64,000 bases of DNA. Origin: Dyella humicola. GTDB lineage: Bacteria > Pseudomonadota > Gammaproteobacteria > Xanthomonadales > Rhodanobacteraceae. The stretch spans positions 310,001-374,000 of the forward strand of contig NZ_JAPDPC010000001.1 of NCBI RefSeq assembly GCF_026283945.1, read 5' to 3'. The position numbers and the translations under genes were made by a program. Below, piece by piece: positions 54,558 to 62,327 of this stretch. Position 1 is the stretch's first letter; the number at the start of each line of letters is the position of its first letter. The notes beneath the pieces were generated by a model, which saw nothing but the letters and a program-made list of their open reading frames with translations, had not been told where the DNA came from and did not search any database.

Positions 54558-54810
54558 GTACGCCAGCGCAGGAGCAGGGCCTGTGGTGGTGCATTGCTGA
54601 TTAGGCTGGCGTGCGCGTGAATCTGCACGCCGGTCGAACTATGAGCAGCGGCATGGCGCAGCTCTCCTCAGCATCCCATCTCTCTGTGGACTTCGGCCAA
54701 CACGTCTCAATTAATCGATGCGCCGCGAAGAAGCTGTCCGTGGGTTCTGCAGTCAATGCCCGGACGATAGACAAAACGCCACGCAAACAACTTTTTCGCG
54801 CGGAGTGACT

Positions 54811-55350
54811 ATGAACAAGCACGCGACGAATACCGGTCGCCGGACAAATGGGCGTGTGGCGCTTGCACCGCACCCCTTAGAGCACGTCAGCGAGCAAACT
54901 GCGACAGAAACGATCTACAAGGTCACGGAGGTCGCAAGATCGTTGAGGTGCGCAAGCCAACTGATGGAAAAGTGGGTGGCTATGGCTGCAGGAGCGAGTG
55001 AGCACCTGACGATGTCGCATTGGCTCGTGCTTGTTCGCCTTTCAAGTGCACCGACGTGCAAGCAGGCGGAGCTGAAATGCGACACAAAGATTTCCGCTCC
55101 GCATTTGACGAGACTGATCGATGATCTAACTCGACAAGGTCTGGTGCGCCGGCACCGCTCATCATCAGACCGCCGGCAAATCCTCCTTGCACTTACAGAA
55201 CAGGGGAGGGCTGCAGCGCTTGGTCTATTGGCCTCGTTGGACCATGTCAGCGGGCCATCGCAGCTCAACGCCATCGAAGACCTTGGTACATCTCTCGAAC
55301 AGTTTGTGTCGCTCGCGGCCGGTGATGGATGGTTTGGCGGTGGGGTGTAG
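54811..55350 (+). CDS. MarR-family regulator
   Basis: This 179-residue protein has a variable N-terminus and a MarR winged helix with APTCKQAELKCDTKISAPHL (recognition region) and the wing RRHRSSSDRRQILLALTEQ. It differs from the other MarR proteins in the window. The ATG at 54811 has CGGAGTGACT upstream. It stands 250 bp after the efflux operon and convergent to the radical SAM gene. The target is unknown. Confidence 0.78.
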   Translation: MNKHATNTGRRTNGRVALAPHPLEHVSEQTATETIYKVTEVARSLRCASQLMEKWVAMAAGASEHLTMSHWLVLVRLSSAPTCKQAELKCDTKISAPHLTRLIDDLTRQGLVRRHRSSSDRRQILLALTEQGRAAALGLLASLDHVSGPSQLNAIEDLGTSLEQFVSLAAGDGWFGGGV

Positions 55351-55478
55351 TCCTTGAGTGAGACATACCCGAATTCGCTGCCATTACAGATCGCCAATGC
55401 GGTCTTTGTCATCGGCCTGAACGGGCCAGGGTCGGCAAGACAAGTGCATTGTTCAGCCGGTACCGGAACGCTGTCAGG

Positions 55479-56282
55479 TCATCTCTGAATGCTGCTGTCG
55501 GGGATGCGCTTGGGCGGTACCGTGTAGCCGGGAATGGTGTAGAGCAGGGTGTCGAGCGATTCGCTTGCACGCTCAAGCAGCACGCGGCCATCGGCTTCGA
55601 CGACTGGCAGGGGTTGAGCGGAAAAGTCGAGCCAGCGCACGTCGAGACGACCGCGAAGGGTGTGCCGCAATCGGCGAACCCGTTCATGCGCTTGTGCACG
55701 TTGCGCGGGTGTCAGGCCGTATTCGCCTTGCGTCCGATAGCCGCTGCCGCGTGGGATGAAAGGCAGTACGCACCATTGCGGCACGCCTTCGGCCAGGCAG
55801 AAGTCCGCCATCCAGTCCAGTACCCATTCACCGCCGGAGACGACGGTTGTCTGTATCCCGGTGGGAATGCCAGCCATGAGCAGGGAGCGTAGATGCCGTG
55901 TAGCCAGGTCGAAGGCCGCGCGACCCACCACCGCGTCATGGTGTGCGCGATCGCCGTGCAGGCTCAACTTGACCCGGGTGCGTGCCGCACCGAGCGCCGG
56001 CAGCAGTCGATCGGGCAGCGCGATGCCATTGGTGGTGAGCCGCGAGCCACCGCCTTGGGCCCGCACATGGGCGAGCAGCTCGGGCAGGGCGGGATGGATG
56101 GTGGGTTCGCCTCCGCAGAAGTGGATAGTTCGCACGCCCTGGCCTGCCAGCCAGTCCAGTCGTTGCATCAGCACATGGGCGGGCGGGTGCGCACCATCGG
56201 GGGGAGCCAGGCAAAAGCCGCAGCGCGCGTTGCAATAGCGCGTGACGCGGAAGCAAACCATCGCTGGCAGATGCAGTTTCAT
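55479..56282 (-). CDS. Radical SAM protein
   Basis: This 267-residue enzyme carries the CNARCGFC cluster motif (Cys at about 17, 21 and 24) binding the 4Fe-4S/SAM centre, followed by IHFCGGEPTIHP and the SLHGD strand of the partial TIM barrel. There is no C-terminal auxiliary cluster domain. The sequence is not clearly MoaA, PqqE or viperin. It is the last gene of a minus-strand run after a Toprim protein and an exonuclease (48 bp gap), so it may act in a nucleic-acid-related process. The substrate cannot be predicted. Confidence 0.82.
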   Translation of the reverse strand: MKLHLPAMVCFRVTRYCNARCGFCLAPPDGAHPPAHVLMQRLDWLAGQGVRTIHFCGGEPTIHPALPELLAHVRAQGGGSRLTTNGIALPDRLLPALGAARTRVKLSLHGDRAHHDAVVGRAAFDLATRHLRSLLMAGIPTGIQTTVVSGGEWVLDWMADFCLAEGVPQWCVLPFIPRGSGYRTQGEYGLTPAQRAQAHERVRRLRHTLRGRLDVRWLDFSAQPLPVVEADGRVLLERASESLDTLLYTIPGYTVPPKRIPDSSIQR

Positions 56283-56330
56283 GGCGACGCCGGAGCCCCC
56301 GCGTGGACGAGCCGGCTGCGCCTTGGCCGG

Positions 56331-56900
56331 TCAGCGCTTTCGGCTCTCGCTGAGCATGTTGCAGAACAGTGCACCCTGCTCGAGCGCGTCGTCAAGCGCC
56401 ACGTGGCTGTGTGGCAGGTCGTCGAACCAGCGCCTGGGCATGGCGTTCTTGGTGCTGCGCCGATAGTCCTTGCGCAGCAGCACCATGGCCAGCGTCTTCA
56501 TGTCGAGCGCGGAGAAACTGAAAGGACTATGCCCGACGAAACGGATCAAATACCAGTACACGAACATGAAGTCGAACGCTGCCGGATAGCCCACGAACAC
56601 GGGTACGCCCGGCAACGCTTCCAGCCATCCTGCGTATTCCGCCATGGCGGTTTCCGGTGCGCGCAGCTCAGTGCGAGTCGCCTGCCAGGCCTCGGCGTGC
56701 TGTTGCCACCAAGTGAGCGTATCCGGGTGGCCGCATGCGCCGGGTAGCAGTTCGAGGTTCGCGGTGAAGGTGCCCAGCAGAGTCTTGTCAGCGGTATAGG
56801 CGGCCGATGCAAAGCTAAGCATCGAATGCGGGCCGGGAATCGGTCCGTCGACTTCGACATCGGTACTGACATAGATCTCGGAACGGGGACGCTCGCTCAT
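56331..56900 (-). CDS. 3'-5' exonuclease, DEDD family
   Basis: This 189-residue protein has exonuclease motif I STDVEVDG (Asp and Glu near 13-16), motif [15 protein letters not shown] (about 104-116) and motif [14 protein letters not shown] (about 165-175) with the His of the DEDDh type. It resembles RNase T/DnaQ-type exonucleases that trim nucleic acid ends. The ATG at 56900 overlaps the upstream Toprim gene stop (ATGA), so translation is coupled. It is followed 48 bp later by the radical SAM gene. Confidence 0.8.
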   Translation of the reverse strand: MSERPRSEIYVSTDVEVDGPIPGPHSMLSFASAAYTADKTLLGTFTANLELLPGACGHPDTLTWWQQHAEAWQATRTELRAPETAMAEYAGWLEALPGVPVFVGYPAAFDFMFVYWYLIRFVGHSPFSFSALDMKTLAMVLLRKDYRRSTKNAMPRRWFDDLPHSHVALDDALEQGALFCNMLSESRKR

Positions 56901-57556
56901 CGGGCAGTTGTATCACGGGCCTGGATGCTCTCGCGGAGCCAGCGCGCCATGGCGGCCTGGCCGCGCTTGAGCAACGCCGTGTTCCAGTCCTTGCAATGGG
57001 ATGGTGGCAACAGACGACGCGTTGCTGAGCGCGGAAGGTGCTGCATGTAATTGGCCACTTCATCCTCCCCAGGTGCATTGGCGTCGAAAGCCAGCCACAC
57101 GGTCCGACTGGCACAAACTTCCGGCAGCCACGGCGCCCAGCGCCCGATCGTGGCGACGCAATCCCAGCCGCATGCCGCGAGCGACAGGGCATCGAAGATG
57201 CCTTCGACGAGGATCAGTGGCTCGCCATGCCAGCCCGCGCCGGTGCTGGCCACGCCGCCACCGGCGCCGATCGTGAACATCTTGTCCTGTCCGCGCAGGG
57301 TTTCCAAGTAACGGCCGTGCACCGAGACCAGGCGGGCTTCGCGATCGTGCATGCCGATCAGGACGGCGGGCCGCCCATTCCAGTCAGGGTCGAAGCGCAT
57401 GCCTGCGGCATCGGCGATTGCCAGCGGAATCCGCCGTCGCTCGACATAGGCCTGTCCGGGCGTGCCTGATAGCGACAAAGCGCGGGCCAGCCGCTCGTGG
57501 GGTTGCTCGCCCGTGTGGGGCATGCTCGGGGGATCGCTGTGCGTATGTCGGGACAT
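56897..57556 (-). CDS. Stand-alone Toprim-domain protein
   Basis: This 219-residue protein has a Toprim core at about residues 120-200: [17 protein letters not shown], with catalytic Glu, [10 protein letters not shown] (Asp residues) and CKDWNTAL. The N-terminal part ([20 protein letters not shown]) resembles the region before Toprim in phage/plasmid primase-type proteins, but the CHC2 zinc finger and helicase domain are missing. The ATG at 57556 is preferred. Its stop overlaps the exonuclease start. A role in nucleic-acid cleavage or priming is inferred only. Confidence 0.75.
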   Translation of the reverse strand: MSRHTHSDPPSMPHTGEQPHERLARALSLSGTPGQAYVERRRIPLAIADAAGMRFDPDWNGRPAVLIGMHDREARLVSVHGRYLETLRGQDKMFTIGAGGGVASTGAGWHGEPLILVEGIFDALSLAACGWDCVATIGRWAPWLPEVCASRTVWLAFDANAPGEDEVANYMQHLPRSATRRLLPPSHCKDWNTALLKRGQAAMARWLRESIQARDTTAR

Positions 57557-57780
57557 GGGTCGCCGCGCTGCCCGCCAGGGTCTGGTGTCAGTCTGAGGAT
57601 CGCAGTCACTCCATTTTACAGGTACCCGGACGCAGGTCTTCGACGGCGGACGTGTGTCCGCAGGCGGCACCATGGGTGACCCAATTCGCGCAGATCGCCA
57701 TGCGCGTGGACTAACTACTCCCCATTGGACTTCGACATGGTGCGGCAGAGCGGGCCCGTCGGTGTATGTCCTTGCCTCTG

Positions 57781-58473
57781 TTATCGGCGCGCGCGTGTTT
57801 TGGTTTTTCTGAATGCGCGCAGGAAGCTTGCGACCGCCTCATGCGCCCAGCGGTCGCGTTGCGCAGCCGAGGGGCGTGAGTTCGGGTGGGTCAGAGACTG
57901 CATCTGCGCTTCGCCTCGAACCATGTTCACGAAAAGTGCTGCGGCGGCGTTGCGCCCGACACTGCTGAAGTCGAGTTCGTTCCGCGACATGGTCCGATCG
58001 AGCAAGGTCGCGACCATCTCGTTCATGGCGCCCGGCCCGGCAATGTAAAAGCGCCTGGCCAGTTCCGGAAAACGTGGGGCTTCGGCAACGATGACCCGAT
58101 ACAGCGCCAGGGCCTCGGGTGACAGCACCAGGTCCAGATACGCGCGCGCCGTTTCTTCCAGAATCCATTCCAGGCCCTTGTCCGAAAACTTGAGTTTGCG
58201 CGTGGCCACAAAAAAGCATTCGCACTCAGCCTCGACCACCGCCGTAAACAGAGTCTCCTTGTTTGGATAGTGCGAATAGACCGTGGACTTGGATACGCCG
58301 GCGGCTCGCTGAATCATGTCGGTGGTCGCGGCACTGAAGCCGTGCGCGAGAAAGATCTCACGAGCTCCCGCCAGCACGGTGGCTGCCTTATCCCGCGGCG
58401 GCAAAACCGTGTATGCCGCAGGATTTGCTTCCTGGGTGGCGGTGGCGGACTTGCGGCGCGGCGAAGGGGGCAT
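57781..58473 (-). CDS. TetR-family regulator
   Basis: This 230-residue protein has a low-complexity N-terminus and a TetR helix-turn-helix with AREIFLAHGFSAATTDMIQR and AAGVSKSTVYSHYPNKETLF (about residues 40-80), then a ligand-binding domain. The start is taken at the ATG 58473; a longer open frame begins at 58551 but would cross the operators. The twin palindromes at 58521 and 58599 lie between it and the divergent DUF4863 gene. A pnb-type (4-nitrobenzoate) regulator is suggested by the PnbB-like neighbour. Confidence 0.82.
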   Translation of the reverse strand: MPPSPRRKSATATQEANPAAYTVLPPRDKAATVLAGAREIFLAHGFSAATTDMIQRAAGVSKSTVYSHYPNKETLFTAVVEAECECFFVATRKLKFSDKGLEWILEETARAYLDLVLSPEALALYRVIVAEAPRFPELARRFYIAGPGAMNEMVATLLDRTMSRNELDFSSVGRNAAAALFVNMVRGEAQMQSLTHPNSRPSAAQRDRWAHEAVASFLRAFRKTKTRARR

Positions 58474-58520
58474 ACATGGGGCAGGTAAAGGTGATGGCCT
58501 CCAGCCTATCAGCAGGCACG

Positions 58521-58539
58521 TACCGTACCGATCGGTATA
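58521..58539. promoter_or_regulatory. TetR operator, copy 1
   Basis: The 19-bp sequence TACCGTACCGATCGGTATA contains the 12-bp perfect palindrome TACCGATCGGTA at 58526-58537. It is identical to copy 2 at 58599-58617 and overlaps the likely promoter of the TetR gene (TTGTCA then TACGGT on the minus strand). Confidence 0.75.
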
Positions 58540-58598
58540 TCTGGATGACAAGGATATTGGCGTACTTTGAAGCGCTTTTATCCAAAGGCTGCTTGACT

Positions 58599-58617
58599 TA
58601 CCGTACCGATCGGTATA
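58599..58617. promoter_or_regulatory. TetR operator, copy 2, over the DUF4863 promoter
   Basis: Identical to copy 1. It fills the gap between TTGACT (58593-58598) and TATACT (58614-58619), the likely -35 and -10 boxes of the DUF4863 gene with a 15-bp spacer. Bound repressor would block the promoter. Confidence 0.75.
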
Positions 58618-58838
58618 CTATTTATTTCGTTCCATCAGAACAGGTCCGTGAGCCATGTTGGTCGGCCGCCAGTCGGTCAAGCTTGCGATGAATGACTCCC
58701 TGCGCGTGCAAGCTTGTTGATGTCGTAGGTCGACAGTTCTGATCCCATTTGCAAAACAAGCCAGCGCGGCCACTCGACGTGGTTCCCGTTGAGGGATGGC
58801 GCGCGTGTGCATGACGCTTAATCGAAGGACTAGCTGAA

Positions 58839-59390
58839 ATGTCTCAGATCCCATTCACCAGTAGCCAAGACGAATTTCTCGCCCGTTTGATTCCCGTGCT
58901 GCAAGAGGTCAAGGACATGACCACAAGCACGGAGGTCGAGCAATGGCTTAACTCGACATATGGTGTTGAAAGCGAGTTGTACAAAGATCTGGCGCGTCTG
59001 GTTAGCCTCGGCCTGAAAGAGGGCTGGGTGGCCGATGTTGAAATCGCGGGCTCACGTTACCGTCGCGCCCAACTCGCTGCACCTAGCGCGGAGACGTTTT
59101 TCTTCAGCATCACGGGGGTGCTGATGGACAGTACGGATAATTCCCAGGGCAACCCCGAGGACAGCTTCCGTGGCGGCTATCACTCGCACCCGTATGGCGA
59201 GATCAATTTGGTCGTGCCGCTCAATGAAGGCGCGGCGTTGGCTGGTCCAAACGGCTGGTGTTATGGCGGCTGGACCACACCGGTACCGGGAAGCCACCAC
59301 TTTCCGGAAGTAAAGGGCGGCGCCGTCATCTCAATCGCTTTTCTGCCAGCTGGCCGGATCGCGTTCGACGTCAATGCGCCGTCGCGCTAA
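58839..59390 (+). CDS. DUF4863 protein, PnbB (4-hydroxylaminobenzoate lyase)-like
   Basis: This 183-residue protein has an N-terminal helical part and a cupin-like C-terminal half with GGYHSHPYGEINLVVPLNEG and GWCYGGWTTPVPGSHHFPEV; its His/Glu residues could bind a metal. This is the DUF4863 family, which includes PnbB, the lyase converting 4-hydroxylaminobenzoate to protocatechuate in nitrobenzoate degraders. There a TetR (PnbR) and a nitroreductase (PnbA) belong to the locus. Here the TetR is divergent but no nitroreductase is seen within the window, so the substrate may differ. The leader from the predicted promoter is about 210 bp. Confidence 0.72.
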   Translation: MSQIPFTSSQDEFLARLIPVLQEVKDMTTSTEVEQWLNSTYGVESELYKDLARLVSLGLKEGWVADVEIAGSRYRRAQLAAPSAETFFFSITGVLMDSTDNSQGNPEDSFRGGYHSHPYGEINLVVPLNEGAALAGPNGWCYGGWTTPVPGSHHFPEVKGGAVISIAFLPAGRIAFDVNAPSR

Positions 59391-59578
59391 AGCATTCTGG
59401 CGTGCCCTGTAGACGTCGATCCTGTGGCGCACGCCGGTCAAACGAGTGATCGCGCGCGCTGGCCACGCTCACGGTAGGGCAGTGGTGACTGGCAACGACT
59501 CTTCCGTTGCACCGGAGAGCCCCGCGATTCTGCGAAAATGCGCATTCCCCTATCCAGCTTGGTTTGCGGGAGGCGCTG

Positions 59579-60226
59579 ATGTCACGCTTGGAGAATCGCT
59601 CAAAGCCTATGACCGCGCTCGGCTTGCGCGCGCGCAAGGGCGGCGCCGTGGTCATCGGCATCACCATGGACAAGGGCGAGCCTCGCGTCGTCGTCTCCAC
59701 GCTTCTTGAAACCTGCGCCGACGGCGACCGGCTTTCCTTTGAGCCCTACCGCGTCGCGGCCGAGATGGCGCGCGGGCCGCAGGGTGGAGTCAGCGCCGAA
59801 GCGGCGGAGGTCGTGGCGGAGGGGCGCAGGCGTCAAGAACGACTGGCAACGAACAGTCTGCGGGGGACCATCCGTCAACTGGAGGGTGCGGGGTGCAAGC
59901 CGGTCGTCGCTGCCTTGCTCGTCAATCGCGCCAGCTGGATCACGGACCTCCTCCAATACAGTCTTGCGTGGCCGGAACATGTACCCGTGGCCGAGGCCCT
60001 TGCCGTGCGCGACGCACTTCGATTCGCATGCCATCAATGCGGTATCGAGATCGCCGAGATGGACGAGAAGTCGCTACCCGATTTCGCAACCAGGAGCCTC
60101 GGCATGCCATCGACGGAGATCACGGCCCGACTGAAGGCTCTGGGCGCGCCCATTGGGAAACCCTGGCGGAAAGAACAGAAGCTTGCCTGCCTGTCCGCCT
60201 GGACCGCGGTTACAGGGCAGCGCTGA
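59579..60226 (+). CDS. Conserved protein of unknown function, RNase H-fold-like pattern
   Basis: This 215-residue protein contains GGAVVIGITMDKGEPRVVVS near the N-terminus, a strand layout seen in a family of uncharacterised RNase H/ribonuclease-like proteins. A central helix-rich region follows (EAAEVVAEGRRRQERLATNS), then KPVVAALLVNRASW and FACHQCGIEIAEM. The similarity is recalled rather than computed. No catalytic set can be named. GGGAGG precedes the ATG at 59579. A single gene. Confidence 0.55.
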   Translation: MSRLENRSKPMTALGLRARKGGAVVIGITMDKGEPRVVVSTLLETCADGDRLSFEPYRVAAEMARGPQGGVSAEAAEVVAEGRRRQERLATNSLRGTIRQLEGAGCKPVVAALLVNRASWITDLLQYSLAWPEHVPVAEALAVRDALRFACHQCGIEIAEMDEKSLPDFATRSLGMPSTEITARLKALGAPIGKPWRKEQKLACLSAWTAVTGQR

Positions 60227-61094
60227 AGCCAGGGCGTAAGTCGATCCGTGGCGATGCAGAGATGGGTCCATCGCGTTCCTAGTGGATGGACTCAACCGCT
60301 GGACCTGGGAACGGCCGCGTTGAGAGCGTCTGCTTTCGAGGGCCGACTCGACCCCAAGGGTGCGTGCAAGGTCTCGCCAGTCGCCGCGCAGATGCTTCGG
60401 ATGGCGTCATTGGCCCATGGTCAGCTGACAAGTGAGTCCCGAGTACGGCGGCATTCAAGCATGGAAAATGGACTGGCCCGGATATTGCGGCACGAGTGAG
60501 ACGGCGCAAGGGCGGGACGACCAATCACCGAGAAAATACAAATCAAGACGGCGATGGCCGAGCGAGCGCTTTTCTTTGCGCCAGGGGCTACGGGAACACA
60601 CCAATGCGCGACCATGTCATGTGGCTAATGGCAGTGTTTACTTAGCGGTCGAACATCGATAATCGCGTCCACTGAAAAGCTGCACATGAAAGAACGCCCA
60701 AGACACTGACCCGGGGCTCGTGGCGAGCGAGTACGAGTCTTCGATGGCTTGGGCACACCCCCGCATGAGTTGGCCATTCCCAATCGCGCCCGGATAGCTC
60801 GGGGCTGGCTAGTCGGAAAGAGGCTGACGCAACCGTACCGCGCGACAGTCGCCAGGCAAGAATGTTTTAAAGTATGTGTTCCGAACTCATGCACGATTTG
60901 CGTTGCCCTGCGCTAATTGCGAAGACTAATTCTGCCCGTGATCGCGCGAGTCGCAGGAGACCAGTAAGAAAATATATCAATAGGACTTTTGACCTATTTT
61001 CGTTGATGCGCCGCAGCGTGTCGCTGGTCGATTAATCCGTTACGTTTTGGAGGGTAATACTCGTCGTAATCAGGTTGCTTATGTAACGGTCCCT
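60227..61094. other. Long intergenic region upstream of xylR
   Basis: No supported gene in 868 bp. The 5' part has several open frames without similarity. The AT-rich 3' part (from about 60960) holds the dyad AATAGG-N8-CCTATT at 60979-60998, about 100 bp before the xylR start. Confidence 0.4.
60979..60998. promoter_or_regulatory. Dyad AATAGG-N8-CCTATT, possible xylR-region operator
   Basis: This perfect 6-bp inverted repeat in AT-rich DNA lies 97 bp before the XylR start codon. It may be bound by XylR or be a promoter element; unproven. Confidence 0.35.
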
Positions 61095-62264
61095 ATGTCT
61101 CCTCATCGCATCGCACTCCTCTTCAATGCCAACAAGGTTTATGACCGGCAGGTGATCGCCGGTATCGGGCAATACATCACGTGCACGCGCGTGAAGTGGG
61201 ACCTGTTCATGGAAGAGGACTTCCGCAGCCGCACGGTCGGCATTCGCCAATGGCGTGGGGACGGCATCATTGCCGATTTCGACGATCCGATGGTGGCCGA
61301 GGCGGCGTCGGCCCTGTCCATTCCGGTCGTGGCCGTGGGTGGTTCCTACGCCGACGAATCGCACTATCCGGCGGGCATTCCCTATGTAGCCACCGATAAT
61401 CAGAAGCTGGTGCAGCTGGCCTACGATCAACTGATCGAGCACGGCCTGCAACGCTTCGCCTTCTTTGGCAAACCGCCTTCGCCGGACAACCGCTGGGCGC
61501 ACGAACGGGAGATGTGGTTTCGTCGTCTCGCTGCCGCGGACGGCCTGGAAGGCTTTGTCTACCACGGCTCGCCCACCAGTGCCGGCGGTTGGGGTCGCGC
61601 CCAGGAAGAGGTCGCCGAGTGGGTGGGTTCGCTGCCCAAGCCGATCGGTATCATCGCCGCCACCGATGCCCGCGCGCGGCAGCTGCTACAGGCATGCATC
61701 GTGGCCGACGTACCGGTGCCGGAGCAGGTGGCCATCGTCGGCATCGACAATGATCCCATCGTGCAGATGCTCAGCTGCATCCGGCTCAGCTCGGTGATCC
61801 AGGGCGCGGAAGAAATGGGCCGCACCGCGGCGCAATTGCTGCACCAGATGTTGCATGGCGGCGACTACTCCGCCACGCGCGTGCTGGTGCCGCCGGCAGG
61901 CATCAATGTGCAGGCCAGCAGCCAGTACCAGTGCATTCGCAGCCCGCACGTGATGCGTGCGCGCCACTACATTCGTCAATACGCCTGCATGGGCATCAAG
62001 ACCGAACAGGTGGCCTGCTACGCCGGCATTTCACGCACCTCGCTGGAAGAGCATTTCAAGCGGGAGCTGAAGAAGTCCGTGCATCAGGTGATCCTGGACC
62101 ACAAGCTGGAAACCGCGCGGCACATGCTGGCCAATCCGCTGGTATCGCTGTCCGACGTGGCCGTGCGCAGCGGGTTTACCTCGTTGCAATACATGTACGC
62201 GGTGTTCCGGCGTGAGTTCAACTGCACGCCGAAGCAGTATCTGGAACAGCTGCGGGCGTCGTAA
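61095..62264 (+). CDS. xylR: XylR, D-xylose-responsive AraC/LacI hybrid activator
   Basis: This 389-residue protein matches XylR along its length. The effector part is LacI/periplasmic-binding-like (HRIALLFNANKVYDRQVIAG; FMEEDFRSR; DGIIADFDDP; VAVGGSYADESHYPAG; YVATDN; IIAATDARARQLLQAC; VAIVGIDNDP). The C-terminal AraC domain (about 290-389) has two helix-turn-helix segments (CYAGISRTSLEEHFKRELKK; SDVAVRSGFTSLQYMYAVF). It activates xylose/xylan genes on binding xylose. The ATG at 61095 aligns with other XylR proteins. It is convergent with the GH3 gene. Confidence 0.92.
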   Translation: MSPHRIALLFNANKVYDRQVIAGIGQYITCTRVKWDLFMEEDFRSRTVGIRQWRGDGIIADFDDPMVAEAASALSIPVVAVGGSYADESHYPAGIPYVATDNQKLVQLAYDQLIEHGLQRFAFFGKPPSPDNRWAHEREMWFRRLAAADGLEGFVYHGSPTSAGGWGRAQEEVAEWVGSLPKPIGIIAATDARARQLLQACIVADVPVPEQVAIVGIDNDPIVQMLSCIRLSSVIQGAEEMGRTAAQLLHQMLHGGDYSATRVLVPPAGINVQASSQYQCIRSPHVMRARHYIRQYACMGIKTEQVACYAGISRTSLEEHFKRELKKSVHQVILDHKLETARHMLANPLVSLSDVAVRSGFTSLQYMYAVFRREFNCTPKQYLEQLRAS

Positions 62265-62275
62265 GACGCGTGCGT

Positions 62276-62297
62276 CGCCCCGGCCTTGGCCGGGGCG
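62276..62297. terminator. Shared bidirectional terminator between xylR and the GH3 gene
   Basis: The perfect 10-bp arms CGCCCCGGCC (62276-62285) and GGCCGGGGCG (62288-62297) lie between the convergent stops at 62264 and 62328, separated by TT. Confidence 0.65.
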
Positions 62298-62327
62298 AAT
62301 GGCTGGCCACCAGCTATCAGATGGGCG

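Noticed and set aside
55479-56282. Radical SAM protein as a prokaryotic viperin
   Set aside because: It has CxxxCxxC but the surrounding motifs are MoaA-like, and no viperin landmarks or nucleotide kinase neighbours are visible.
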